A stretch of 64,000 nucleotides of DNA from an uncultured Candidatus Poseidoniales archaeon (GCA_905182185.1 CAJJAP010000005.1:168154-232153); one strand, 5' to 3'. Positions 44,189 to 53,900 are shown, numbered from the stretch's first letter. Notes: generated by a model from the letters alone, not told the origin. Program-made: numbers and translations.

Positions 44189-46501
44189 TTAATATTCACT
44201 CTTGGAGTCAGATATAGCGTAATCCTCTGCAACATCACGGATTGTTGTAAGGAATTGTATTGTTTCAATTGCTCGGTGTCCCATTACTTCTTCATTCAGT
44301 TCTGACCACATTTCATCACTAAATAAGTTTTCAAGTTGATTCATCAAAGGTTGTATCAACGGTTCATCGAAATTCTGCTTTAATGTGTGATGGAGGCCGC
44401 GGATTCGGTAAAAACTCATCTCGAGTCGAATCATCCGTCCCGAGAGGTTCTGCTCGAAAATATCTTGAATCTCAGAAATATCTTTTTCGGAAAAGTCAAG
44501 CGTGTGTGATGGATTTTTCGCAAGAAAACCCATGAGACCTGCATACATGGCCGAGCCGACAATTTCTGCCTTGGCCTTTGGAATATTGAGTTCAACGATT
44601 AATGAGTTTCGAGCGATATGATTAACTGGAAAACCGACCGCTTTTATGACAAAACCGCGAAAGTACCGATTCACAATTGCCCACATCATATCCGAGCGCC
44701 TCGCTTCTTGGCCACCTATGTGGAATATGGAATTTGGAGTTTGGGTGAGTGTTTTGTGATTGAGAATGAAGGTAATGCCCCCACGATTGACTGAATCTTT
44801 AATCTCATTCAACGGATTACGTGGGGTGGTTGCCACAAGTGGCCGGGTAAGGGGGTGGCCAAAAATCAGGCTGTTTGCACCTTCAAGAAGTCGCGTTAGG
44901 GCCTTTGCCACTGTTTCATGTTCATCCACCTTCTCAATCCAATGAGGGCTTTCAAGGTGGGATGTATGCTTTCTCGAAAGATCGTAATAATAATCGGGAC
45001 AATCTATTCGTGCAAGTCTGTTTTCAATTGACCGGTCAGGTAGTAGTTCTTCTGGGCTAAGTTTATTCAACCAATTTAGATTATGAACAAGATCGACCAA
45101 CTGAACTCTTAGGCCATTCAGAGGAGGATTTGGAGAAGACCCTTCATATGCACCAAGAACCACATCTACGCCTGCTTCACGCAAAATGGGTAACCACGCT
45201 ATGAACGATTTTGCCCGTTTATCAATCCTCATATCATCATCCATGACCCAGCCAATTGAATCAATATCCCTTGCAAGTTCACGACCCAAATACCGTTGAA
45301 TCATTGTACGTGCTTGAGCAATACCCACTTGACCAACGGGTCGTTGTTTGTAGGGCTGACCAAATAGTCCTCTTCTTGCATCAACTTGCTGCTGGTGCTG
45401 AGTGAATATGTTCACATCGAGGTTGATTTTTGTGATTTTTTCTTTCATCGCAGCCAATTCTATTGGTGGGCATCCATTATCAAGTATGAAGACCCGAACT
45501 CTGATTTTCTGAACGCTGATACTCTGTAAAAGCGGCCATATTGTCTCTGGTTCAGAAGTGATTACTCCGATGTTTAATGTAAAGGGTGGCCGACTGGGGG
45601 GGGCTGGTGCAAGCCATTCAGAGACATTTGAACACAAAGCACTTTTGCTGTTTGCTTGAAAGGGCGAAGGATTCTCTATGGGTGGATACCAAGAAAAGAG
45701 TTCTTTTGCACGCTTCTTAAATTGTATTCGCTGGTGGTTTTCCATCCTTCCATAGTATTTCTGCCAAAATACAGTGAGGCCAGAAAGCTTAGCCTCTGAC
45801 CCCTTTGTTGTCAATCGAATTCGATCGAGTTCAGCATAATGTTTTACCAGATTTGAAGTGATTGGAGTGTAAGTCACTGTACCGAGGTCGGCAATGCGAA
45901 TGCAAAGATCACGATCGGTGGAACTGCGTAGTGACTCATCGAAACAACCTGCCATAAGCATTGTTCTCATTCGAACAAAAATGTTTGACCCTTGTATCCC
46001 GCCATTCCCTATTAGAAACTCATCTGCGTTGATGGCAGATGGCCCAGGGTAAATCACTGCCTTTGTGTGTTCTGCTTCGAGACGTTGGATACCTGCTGCC
46101 ACCATGTCAAAATTACCAGTTTTGCACGTACTCATGCAGGTTTCTAGATAGCGGGGTAACCATTCATCATCATCATCTAGAATTGCAATGTAAGTTGATT
46201 CTGGGTGGGCGGTTACTTCAAAAATCCAATCAATACCTGTATTCCAAGAGCCACATGCACCCAGTGTACGGCGATTCCTGATGATTGCGATAACTGTATT
46301 TCCGGTATCGAGGGAACTTATGTAGTGTTCATTTAGTTTGATATTCTCTTCTAAACGAGAATCATCCACAACAATTAGGAAATCTGGGGGCTGAGATTGT
46401 CCCAGGATTGAAGGGATTGACCTCTTGGAAAGTAGATCCGGTCGATCACATGTAGCCACTATGACGCCAATTTGGAATTTGGAACTTTGTTCTTGACTCA
46501 T
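44189..46501 (-). CDS. Two-domain family 2 (GT-A) glycosyltransferase
   Basis: 770 residues with two catalytic cores. The first (GVIVATCDRPDLLSKRSIPS, FLIVVDDS, AILDDDDEWLPRYLE) is a normal GT2 with an Asp cluster. The second starts near residue 310 (NIGVITSEPETIWPLLQSI) and has DSIGWVMDDDMRID and a QARTMIQRYL helix. The remaining 300 residues are unrecognised and mostly helical. Bifunctional GT2 enzymes build two linkages of one glycan. No membrane helix, so cytosolic. It is the first gene of the operon, starting just after GGGGGTTACTT. Acceptor unknown; the neighbouring RibA-NADAR gene may supply it. Confidence 0.85.
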   Translation of the reverse strand: MSQEQSSKFQIGVIVATCDRPDLLSKRSIPSILGQSQPPDFLIVVDDSRLEENIKLNEHYISSLDTGNTVIAIIRNRRTLGACGSWNTGIDWIFEVTAHPESTYIAILDDDDEWLPRYLETCMSTCKTGNFDMVAAGIQRLEAEHTKAVIYPGPSAINADEFLIGNGGIQGSNIFVRMRTMLMAGCFDESLRSSTDRDLCIRIADLGTVTYTPITSNLVKHYAELDRIRLTTKGSEAKLSGLTVFWQKYYGRMENHQRIQFKKRAKELFSWYPPIENPSPFQANSKSALCSNVSEWLAPAPPSRPPFTLNIGVITSEPETIWPLLQSISVQKIRVRVFILDNGCPPIELAAMKEKITKINLDVNIFTQHQQQVDARRGLFGQPYKQRPVGQVGIAQARTMIQRYLGRELARDIDSIGWVMDDDMRIDKRAKSFIAWLPILREAGVDVVLGAYEGSSPNPPLNGLRVQLVDLVHNLNWLNKLSPEELLPDRSIENRLARIDCPDYYYDLSRKHTSHLESPHWIEKVDEHETVAKALTRLLEGANSLIFGHPLTRPLVATTPRNPLNEIKDSVNRGGITFILNHKTLTQTPNSIFHIGGQEARRSDMMWAIVNRYFRGFVIKAVGFPVNHIARNSLIVELNIPKAKAEIVGSAMYAGLMGFLAKNPSHTLDFSEKDISEIQDIFEQNLSGRMIRLEMSFYRIRGLHHTLKQNFDEPLIQPLMNQLENLFSDEMWSELNEEVMGHRAIETIQFLTTIRDVAEDYAISDSKSEY

Positions 46502-46721
46502 AAGTAACCCCCATTCCCACTATTTTTTTAGTCTACAACCTGATTTAATTATATTACGATTAGCAAAGAGGGGTTTTCTACAATATTTCTGTAAATAGAA
46601 GTTGTGAGTTTGAGGTTAGCAGTGGTTTCTATTAGACTGTACCCAATGAAAGGACGGGTGTCAAAGGGTTTCAGTTTGCATTTAGTAGAATTTATGTTTG
46701 AATAGAGTCAATAGAAATATC

Positions 46722-47576
46722 CTAATTATAGCAAAAAACAAGCACAGATTGAAGAATATTGAATGGAATTTTCTGATTTTTGTTGTGTCTAGGAACTGTG
46801 AATAACTCATCACCGAATCCTTGTTTGACTTTTTGAATAGCCTCAAAAATTATTCTCATCGTGGACCACCTATGATCCATCTCCAACATTACTTCGGAAT
46901 TGTGCTTTACATTAGTATAGATTAAATCGAATGTCTTTCCAATGTCAAAGATACCTCGAAAGTTTTCAAGTTGCATTAGAATACACTCATTGAAGTCTTC
47001 TATTGACGATTCACCATCGCATCCTGGGCCGATTACCAAATGATGAAATGGTTTCTCCATCTCTATTAGAGCCTGTAAGTTATTTTGATCAAAGCCATTT
47101 ACACCTTCTAATCCTCCTGTTATTGAGTCTCCTCCATTATCGACAGTAAAAATACAATCTGGCATCACTTTATCAAATAATTCCTGGTAAGCCAGTTTTA
47201 TTTTTTCAGGTTTATCGTTGTTAATTGCAACAAAATAAGGTAGATTCATGGTTTCATTTTTTATGCCTTGAGCAATCAAACGAATGCTATGATTTTTGAT
47301 TTCAAAATCAAATTCAGGCAAAAAATCTTCAATCGTGAACAAATGGTCATTAATTTTGGTTAATGGTTTATACTCTCCTTTAATCTCTATGGATGATGCC
47401 AAAATCAAGTCTATTCCTGGATAGAGTTTACTTATCCATTTAGCAATCGAATATGCACCAATATAATCATTACCACCTCCTATCGAGAGGATTAGTATCC
47501 TTTTTTTATCAGTTAATATATTTCGGAGAAAAACATCAAAATCTTTCATTTCATTTACGGTTTGTAATATATTCAC
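46722..47576 (-). CDS. DUF1152 family protein
   Basis: 284 residues. ILILSIGGGNDYIGAYSIAK is the glycine-rich first loop and VDNGGDSITGGLEGVNGFD the second conserved block of DUF1152, found mostly in archaea and some bacteria. The fold is predicted to bind a nucleotide or phosphosugar; no activity is established to my knowledge. The gene is noticeably richer in A+T than the operon next to it, which hints at a separate origin. GTG 47576 follows ggagacagatgtt. Confidence 0.72.
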   Translation of the reverse strand: MNILQTVNEMKDFDVFLRNILTDKKRILILSIGGGNDYIGAYSIAKWISKLYPGIDLILASSIEIKGEYKPLTKINDHLFTIEDFLPEFDFEIKNHSIRLIAQGIKNETMNLPYFVAINNDKPEKIKLAYQELFDKVMPDCIFTVDNGGDSITGGLEGVNGFDQNNLQALIEMEKPFHHLVIGPGCDGESSIEDFNECILMQLENFRGIFDIGKTFDLIYTNVKHNSEVMLEMDHRWSTMRIIFEAIQKVKQGFGDELFTVPRHNKNQKIPFNILQSVLVFCYN

Positions 47577-47866
47577 AACATCTGTCTCCTAAACTCTTGG
47601 AGGGTGAGTCTTGGATTAAACTATTGCCCTGCATAATCGCTTTAGGATAGTTTCAATTGGTCTATCCGAATACCCATTGCAAAGTTAATGGTAAACTGAA
47701 GGTTTAGCAGTGGGTCTGTTTGTTCGCTAGCGTTGTGTTCCTATACGACTACGAGGGGTCCCCTTGTGAATACTCGACTTTGTTACCGCTCTAATCCATA
47801 CTTCTCCAAAGATTTGATTTGCTTGAATTAGGATAATTTATTGTAGTTTATTCGATAGGATGTAGC

Positions 47867-48271
47867 ATGAACGATCATGATGCTTTTGAATTTCGTGAAG
47901 GATATTGGACAAAGGATGTTTATTTTGTCCCCGAAGGAAAGTCTTTGGAAACTCTCAGTCAGATTTTGTCAGATAAACAAATCATAACAAAAAAAGAGTG
48001 GTTGTTGAACTGTTCACTAAAAGATAAGATGCCTCGAAAAGTCCCATCAATAAAGCAACTTCACGGACGCGCAAGTTTCCCCCGATATCTCGAATGGTTT
48101 TCTGTAAGAGGTTGGGGACTCGAGGATACGAATACCATCATGAAAAATACTGATGAATATGGGCATCCTACTGATAACCCATACGTGTCAAAGCGATGGT
48201 GCCTATTCAAACGCAAATTCACTGACCGAACAATCTTGCAAGTTAAGAGGGCAAATAGTGAGGAAGAGTAG
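47867..48271 (+). CDS. Hypothetical protein, 134 residues
   Basis: Not recognised. EGYWTKDVYFVPEGKSLETL, KKEWLLNCSLKDKM and RRFPRYLEWF-like aromatic and basic residues suggest a small folded, nucleic-acid or peptide-binding protein. There is no signal peptide or membrane helix. ATG 47867 lies after an AT-rich stretch without a clear ribosome site, so a leaderless message is possible. The 290 bases before it hold no other gene. Repeat copies begin 110 bases after the stop. Confidence 0.55.
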   Translation: MNDHDAFEFREGYWTKDVYFVPEGKSLETLSQILSDKQIITKKEWLLNCSLKDKMPRKVPSIKQLHGRASFPRYLEWFSVRGWGLEDTNTIMKNTDEYGHPTDNPYVSKRWCLFKRKFTDRTILQVKRANSEEE

Positions 48272-48380
48272 TAAATAGATTCGTTTTGCTAGACATTATG
48301 TCACGTTTACAAGGGTTTGTCCATAATACCCTTGCATACCAAAGTATTGTGCATAAGGGCTTGCTATGGGTCATATACAA

Positions 48381-48440
48381 CGCATACGGAAGGACTTGGA
48401 ATTGTCCGGACGGAACTTGCGAGATTCCCGGTACGAGCAC
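48381..48440 (+). repeat. Interspersed repeat, long form (right part)
   Basis: cgcatacggaagg leads into ttggaattgtccggacgg, aacttgcgagattcc and cggtacgagcac. This matches 57661-57720 and 58866-58928, with the same order of blocks. It lies between a hypothetical protein and the coiled-coil membrane protein. Confidence 0.75.
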
Positions 48441-48492
48441 TCTTCTATAGATTTATTCTTTTGTTAGGTGGCAATTCATAATGTGCTTAATT

Positions 48493-50208
48493 TTAGAAAA
48501 TTAAACTCAATGAAGTGATCGCTCCTGCCAAACCAGCGCTCAATCCTCCACCAAGAAGAACGCCGATGCTGCGGAGATTGCCTAGTCCGTACTTAGCACT
48601 CGAGACCATTCCTCCTGCGATTCCCAAAGTTACATTTCCAATCGACACGAACATCACCGACGTAGAAACGCTCGAAGCTTTCTCTCTTACTTTTTCTGCT
48701 TCTTGGGCTGCTTGCTTTGAGTCCTCGTAAATATCGGCAGATTCTTTGTGAATTTCATCATAGAACATTTGTTGCAATTCATCGGAATTGAACTCCCCTT
48801 CGCTGTTTAGGTTTCCACTTGAATTGGCCATACTCTCATCCAATAATTTGTTGATGAGGATCTGGGAATTTCCCATGCCTGTCATTGCGAAATTATACGA
48901 ATCCAGGTAACGTTCGTAATCATCACTCGCCTTTTCGAATTTATTGATTGCCCTTTCTAATTCAGAATCATATTGCACGGATTCTAAATAATTAATACTG
49001 AATTCACCCGAAGAAATCAGATCTTTTACGGCGCTGATGTTCTCCCCAACTTCTGTTTTCTTTTCGTAATAATATTCTGCCACAAAAAGTTCGTAATCAG
49101 CATCATTATCGTAGTAATCGTAAGCCTCTTGATATCGGCTCAGATTTTCAGAATCATTTGTTAGTTCAGCAAATTGTAGTAATAGGGAATAAGTGTTCCT
49201 CATATTCGACATAGCGATCCAGTTGTCAGTAGAGGCGGATTCAATAGATTCCATCCGGTCGAATTCATCCACAAAATTTAGCAATACCTGTTGGTTTTGA
49301 ACCAGTGTTAACATTCTTAATGATATCATTCCATTCATTCCTTCAGAGTCGTCTTTTAGGATATACAAATCAAGGCTTTGGTTTCCATCATCGATTATGT
49401 GCCCTATTCTGAAACTTATCATTTCTAGACTACTTTGTGTAGATACGTCGATGAATGCCCCGCCGTATTCATCCCTCACTTCAGAAAAAATCGAAATGTA
49501 AGAATCTACAGATTCATTCACTCCCGACTCAAATGAATAGATTTCATAGAGAATTCCGTTTTGGGTATAGGGTGAAGTTGAACAAGCATTCTCTATTGCA
49601 CATACCGCAAAAATGCTATTTGAATCAATTATTCCATCCTGGTGGAAAAAGAAAATATCCTTGGCGAGCTTTGCTTTATTGTAATCATCTGTATTCTTAG
49701 ACATACTCGAATTTAGGAGTTCCACTTCGGCTTCATAGAGTGATTTCTGCATTGCTAAATTCTTTACTTCCATGAGGAGAATTTCCTCTCGAAGTATAAT
49801 TTGATTTTCCATTGATTCGATTGTCCTTGCTTCTGATGCATATTCGCTCGCTTTCATTTCGTAACTTGTCGCCTCTTGATCTACTTCGTTGAATGTCTGA
49901 GCCAGTATACCTGTAAACGCTGAGAAAATAAGTACAGATATTGCTAGGACTGTGAGGATCTGTTCAGTCGTTAGATTGCGAGCTTTATTCAGTATTTTTG
50001 CTACAATAGTATCACTGACTTCTCCATCTTTTGATTCAACGATTTCAATTGCGTCTTCATCTTTTGAATCATCCGCGATGTCTTCATCGCTCTCATCTAC
50101 AAGTGATTCTTCATCTGATTGCTCGACTTCCGAAGTTTTTTCTTCGGTGGACTCTACATCGACATCGCCCAATAATTCTTCTTTAGGCTCGTCGATGTCT
50201 TCTTCCAT
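48493..50208 (-). CDS. Acidic coiled-coil membrane protein
   Basis: 571 residues. The first 80 are strongly acidic (Asp/Glu/Ser). A single helix (TVLAISVLIFSAFTGILAQT) is followed by a long, mainly helical ectodomain with coiled-coil segments (YEMKASEYASEARTIESMEN and QAAQEAEKVREKASSV), a Cys pair (CAIENAC) and three terminal helices rich in Gly. I recognise no family. Placement between repeat copies, with a zinc-ribbon membrane protein upstream on the same strand, suggests a two-gene module. It may form a spoke or envelope-spanning structure (inference). Confidence 0.7.
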   Translation of the reverse strand: MEEDIDEPKEELLGDVDVESTEEKTSEVEQSDEESLVDESDEDIADDSKDEDAIEIVESKDGEVSDTIVAKILNKARNLTTEQILTVLAISVLIFSAFTGILAQTFNEVDQEATSYEMKASEYASEARTIESMENQIILREEILLMEVKNLAMQKSLYEAEVELLNSSMSKNTDDYNKAKLAKDIFFFHQDGIIDSNSIFAVCAIENACSTSPYTQNGILYEIYSFESGVNESVDSYISIFSEVRDEYGGAFIDVSTQSSLEMISFRIGHIIDDGNQSLDLYILKDDSEGMNGMISLRMLTLVQNQQVLLNFVDEFDRMESIESASTDNWIAMSNMRNTYSLLLQFAELTNDSENLSRYQEAYDYYDNDADYELFVAEYYYEKKTEVGENISAVKDLISSGEFSINYLESVQYDSELERAINKFEKASDDYERYLDSYNFAMTGMGNSQILINKLLDESMANSSGNLNSEGEFNSDELQQMFYDEIHKESADIYEDSKQAAQEAEKVREKASSVSTSVMFVSIGNVTLGIAGGMVSSAKYGLGNLRSIGVLLGGGLSAGLAGAITSLSLIF

Positions 50209-50230
50209 GCGGTGGAATTCAACACTCGGA

Positions 50231-50335
50231 TTATAGTTCCACGCTTAGGAACATTGCCACTCAGAATTGGAACCTTCATTCCGATTCGGATGAAAGAAGG
50301 GTTTAGAATGATATTTGCAGATGGTATCTCGTTAA
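50231..50335 (+). repeat. Degenerate repeat module B plus short A-like piece
   Basis: tatagttccacgcttaggaa continues to gaattggaaccttcatt; about three-quarters of positions match 57739-57793. At 50311-50332 gatatttgcagatggtatc resembles the start of module A. The stretch is in the gap between the coiled-coil and zinc-ribbon genes. Confidence 0.5.
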
Positions 50336-50343
50336 TGTTCTAT

Positions 50344-50835
50344 CTATCGACGAATGAGACTTACTATTGCAGAGAATATTATTGCCAATCCAAAAAGTCC
50401 AAACAATATAGCAACGAGGAGAATAAGTAGGGTAATTAGCAAAATTACAAAACCGAACATAATCCCAAAAAACAACTCAAGTCCGTCTGAAAAATCAAAT
50501 TTCGATAATTCCTCCAATATCCACGAACCCATTCTCGAACCTGCGATGAAAAAGTTTGCGGAGAGGATAATACTTACCAATCCGGCTAGTAGTGAAATCG
50601 GAAGAAGGACTAATGCCCATATCGATGGCACCGGAATGGCTGGCATACCCATCTTGCTAAATAACCAAGCATACGGTGGTGCAATTTTTCCTGAACCTGG
50701 ATCTGCAATGGTTGAATCATCATCTTTTATGTTCCATTCATATTCTCTTCCACAATGTGGACATTCAAATTCGCCTGACGCATCAGCATCGCGCTTTACT
50801 TCGCCTTCGCAATGTGGGCAAAGAATCGCTACCAT
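50344..50835 (-). CDS. Zinc-ribbon membrane protein
   Basis: 163 residues. ILCPHCEGEV and FECPHCGREY form a CPxC...CPxC zinc ribbon at the N terminus. Two pairs of hydrophobic helices (WALVLLPISLLAGLVSIILS and FGFVILLITLLILLVAILFG) follow, with an amphipathic stretch between. Cytosolic zinc ribbon and membrane domain is a common prokaryotic layout without known function. It is upstream of the coiled-coil membrane gene on the same strand and probably cotranscribed. Confidence 0.72.
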   Translation of the reverse strand: MVAILCPHCEGEVKRDADASGEFECPHCGREYEWNIKDDDSTIADPGSGKIAPPYAWLFSKMGMPAIPVPSIWALVLLPISLLAGLVSIILSANFFIAGSRMGSWILEELSKFDFSDGLELFFGIMFGFVILLITLLILLVAILFGLFGLAIIFSAIVSLIRR

Positions 50836-50918
50836 GAGCGTACCAAATTCAAATACGAAATAATGATTTTCCCGTTTTCATTAAAACTTAATTTTTAATT
50901 TAAATCGAATTGAGAGAG

Positions 50919-51016
50919 ATTACCATGGTATTTGCGGATGGTATTCCGGTACGAGCAGTGGTATTGATTATTGATCATCTCGCGCTCATACCGATATTGG
51001 AATCTCATCAAGATTG
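50919..51016 (+). repeat. Interspersed repeat, short form with hairpin
   Basis: attaccatggtatttgcgg leads directly to tattccggtacgagca, without the long-form middle. Then come the same 39-base hairpin as at 39751 (cggtacgagc / gcgctcataccg) and gaatctcatcaagattg. It is located between the zinc-ribbon gene and the CD36-like gene. Confidence 0.72.
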
Positions 51017-51089
51017 ATTATACAAACCTCATAGACTCTGGTGGTCGAGCGATAACAAGAATTGCTAACCATGATACAATGTTTGCCAA

Positions 51090-53777
51090 TTAGTTTTTTT
51101 GATTTATTCTCTGCAGCAAGCCGATCGACGTTTTCTCCTCTCCTTGATGCGAATTCATTTCGTCTTCGGGTTGAGATTTTAGAGTTCTAACAATCGATGT
51201 GGAGAAGAAGCCGAACGCGAGCAGCCACATCAGAAATGGAAGAAAATCGAGTGAAGTATCAAAGTTCATCCAATACGTGAAAAAGTTCTGATTTTGTATG
51301 ATTGCACTTTCCATCGCATCAGCATCTTCGTCACCAATTTCCGATGATGATCGAATTTCAAATACAGGGACTAAATCATAGAAAGTGGGTTTGTTTTGCA
51401 TCTGATCCCCTTCACGGCGATCCAAATAGAATGTCGTGGTTGATTCACCTGCGATTATTAGGCCAGAAAGTTGTTCTGACTTTATTTCAATTTCACTTCC
51501 CAAATATATTGGCAGGGCACTGGGTATCACATCAATGAGTGAAAAGGTTCTCAACAAATTTGCTTGAATAGAGCGCTCAGTAGCACTTACGGTGGTCGAA
51601 CAAACTTTCACTGGAATCCCCTTCAAAACATCTTCTTGATCACAAGTAAGATCTGCGATTGCATATCCCGAAACATCGACTTTATCTTCTTGTCCAGTGA
51701 TAAAACCACCAGTTGTTCCAGAAATTTCTTCCGGGGTTATGAGTCCAAGGGTTGCCTCCTCCATTCTGTCATTTCTCCATGACAATTGTGGGGAGGAATC
51801 TTTTTCGATCAGCTCACCTTTCTCACAGGAAGATTTCTCACCGCTACAAATCGTGTAATTTGTACCATCTCCATTGGCAACTCCGTCAGAGCCGAAGTAC
51901 GTCTGGTTTGATTCCAAAGATGCCCATCCAACGCTTAAGTCCGATGAATCACCTGAGGCTAAATAGGCGCTTACAGGATCGTGCCAGCCCAAGAGCCAAT
52001 TGTTGATCGATTGAGTGAGGTACGGCGTTGTTGCGAAATTGCTAATTAGAAATTCTTCAACAAATTCACCAAAAATTGAATCCATTAGCAGAGATTGTAA
52101 TGCTGCCGCTGAATTTGTATCGATCTCATAAGCAGAAGCGATGACATCGACACCCCATGGTTCCGTTTCAGTCTGGGTACCTGATAAATATCCAGGTGCC
52201 ACTTTCCCAGATAATTCACCATAGAGGAAGAGCAGCGCACCTGATGAGGTCGTTAACCCAAGTGGACCATAGAGAATATTGGCAGATTGCTCAGGGGTTA
52301 AGGAGATTGCAGACAAGGGGTTGCCATTGGCCCAATCTCCACCCTGATTCATGCTGTATGTTAGGTATCCACCAAAAATTGGGTCTTCATTGCCAAAAGA
52401 GGTATTGACAAATTGGCCGGCGTTCAACTTTCCACTTCCGCCAAGAAGGGCCATTTGTAACGAGGTTACTGAGGTCGCCCAACCTTCAGACCAAAGCGCT
52501 ATTGCCTCATACTGAGCATTGTTGAGTCCAAAGGTCGACATCGCTTCATCAGAATCCATTCTCAGAAACGTGCTCAGACCAAAACCAGTTCCTGCGGAGT
52601 TCTTGGCGAGTAATCCAACGGGAGAGTCACTGCCATCACCGTTCGTCAGTAAATTAAGGCAATCGACATCTGAGAAATCAACATCGAGTAGATTGTTTAA
52701 ACGCTTTGCAATATCCTCACTATCGGTAAAAGGTGAACCACCTCCATTGGATTGAAATTCTAATCCAATGGCAATGTAGAGGGACCAATCCCGTATGAGT
52801 GTCTGCGCATAATCGGGGACGAGTGAATCTTCTTCCCCGTCATCATTGGTATCGATCATTTCAGTAGCAAGATAGCCATATGCAGTCGCACGTTGGAGGC
52901 TCACAGAGTTTGTTGGATCTGCTTCTATGGTTGAAAGGAGCGTTTCAGGCTCCCCCATGCTAATGAAGGCTACCGGGCCTAAGTCGTTAACCAATGATAC
53001 ATTGAACAGAGGGTCCGATGGATGAAGTGAAGAATACAATGCTGAATCAATACCTTCCATGAAGTTGGCCACAGGAAGCGGATTTCCGTCAAGGAGATTA
53101 GGTAAGATTACGCTTACTTCACCTGCTGTTTCAGCAGCGCCTAAGGCCGTATAACCGTATGAGCCAAAACCTGCACCGCCAATCGTGCTGGTCATCGAGG
53201 TAATGTGGTCGGCTGTTGCAATCCCTGCTTGAGTGGTATTGAGGTCCTGATCCATCATTCCGCTTGCGAAACCAATTTTTGTCAAATCCATGATTCCATT
53301 GATTGCGCTCCCCGTCGCTCCAATGATTTGTGGTCTGAATTGTATATTCAATTGTGTGAGTTGTTCGTCGCAGGAATTTTTACTCTCCGAAGAACATTCA
53401 AAGGAATTGACCAGATTATAAGTTAATTCACCTTTACCAGCATCATGGTTTAGCAATGTTTTATGTGAAGTGATTTGGTAGGTGTAGGGGCCTTTCCTCT
53501 CATATTCAGGAGGGATTTGATTTTCTAAAACCTGACCAGCATTGGTTAAATTCCATGCATAATAATCACGAGTTGAAACCGAAGTGGCCCAACTCTTCTC
53601 AACCGAATCACAATCACCATCTTGGCCACAGATTGTATCCAGTGGATAGGTTGCAAACTTGTCGTCGATGGCTCCAGCAACAGCTGAGGTGAAGACAATA
53701 GGTAAGAGTGTGAGGTTGAGTAGCAAGCAGACCAGGCCGAATCCGATTAAGAATTTACTACTACGAACCAGTTCCAC
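51090..53777 (-). CDS. CD36/LIMP-2-like two-helix ectodomain protein
   Basis: 895 residues. An N-terminal helix (FLIGFGLVCLLLNLTLLPIV) and a C-terminal helix (LPFLMWLLAFGFFSTSIV) enclose about 830 extracytoplasmic residues. Just after the first helix YYAWNLTNAGQVLENQIPPE and YERKGPYTYQI reproduce the CD36 block (F.v.NvtNp.ev..g..p...e.GPY.Y), and GELTYNLVNSFEC its next strand. Cys pairs (CGQDGDC, CSSESKNSC, CSGEKSSC) fit an oxidised exterior. CD36-type receptors bind lipids in animals; the animal domain is about 400 residues, so this one has large insertions. The GTG at 53777 is used. No operon partner. The role may be lipid or particle uptake (inference). Confidence 0.78.
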   Translation of the reverse strand: MELVRSSKFLIGFGLVCLLLNLTLLPIVFTSAVAGAIDDKFATYPLDTICGQDGDCDSVEKSWATSVSTRDYYAWNLTNAGQVLENQIPPEYERKGPYTYQITSHKTLLNHDAGKGELTYNLVNSFECSSESKNSCDEQLTQLNIQFRPQIIGATGSAINGIMDLTKIGFASGMMDQDLNTTQAGIATADHITSMTSTIGGAGFGSYGYTALGAAETAGEVSVILPNLLDGNPLPVANFMEGIDSALYSSLHPSDPLFNVSLVNDLGPVAFISMGEPETLLSTIEADPTNSVSLQRATAYGYLATEMIDTNDDGEEDSLVPDYAQTLIRDWSLYIAIGLEFQSNGGGSPFTDSEDIAKRLNNLLDVDFSDVDCLNLLTNGDGSDSPVGLLAKNSAGTGFGLSTFLRMDSDEAMSTFGLNNAQYEAIALWSEGWATSVTSLQMALLGGSGKLNAGQFVNTSFGNEDPIFGGYLTYSMNQGGDWANGNPLSAISLTPEQSANILYGPLGLTTSSGALLFLYGELSGKVAPGYLSGTQTETEPWGVDVIASAYEIDTNSAAALQSLLMDSIFGEFVEEFLISNFATTPYLTQSINNWLLGWHDPVSAYLASGDSSDLSVGWASLESNQTYFGSDGVANGDGTNYTICSGEKSSCEKGELIEKDSSPQLSWRNDRMEEATLGLITPEEISGTTGGFITGQEDKVDVSGYAIADLTCDQEDVLKGIPVKVCSTTVSATERSIQANLLRTFSLIDVIPSALPIYLGSEIEIKSEQLSGLIIAGESTTTFYLDRREGDQMQNKPTFYDLVPVFEIRSSSEIGDEDADAMESAIIQNQNFFTYWMNFDTSLDFLPFLMWLLAFGFFSTSIVRTLKSQPEDEMNSHQGEEKTSIGLLQRINQKN

Positions 53778-53900
53778 ACACTGAAATTATCAATTCGGCG
53801 GTTAAAGTTTGAGCCGGTTATTGATCACGGTATGTCTTTGAAGATTTGACAGACGCCATTCACCTTACTGTGGACTGACCAATGTGGAATGGTCGAACAC

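Noticed and set aside
47750..47770. aggggtcccct palindrome
   Set aside because: Short and without flanking T-run or partner gene context; a partly similar string at 61840 looks coincidental.
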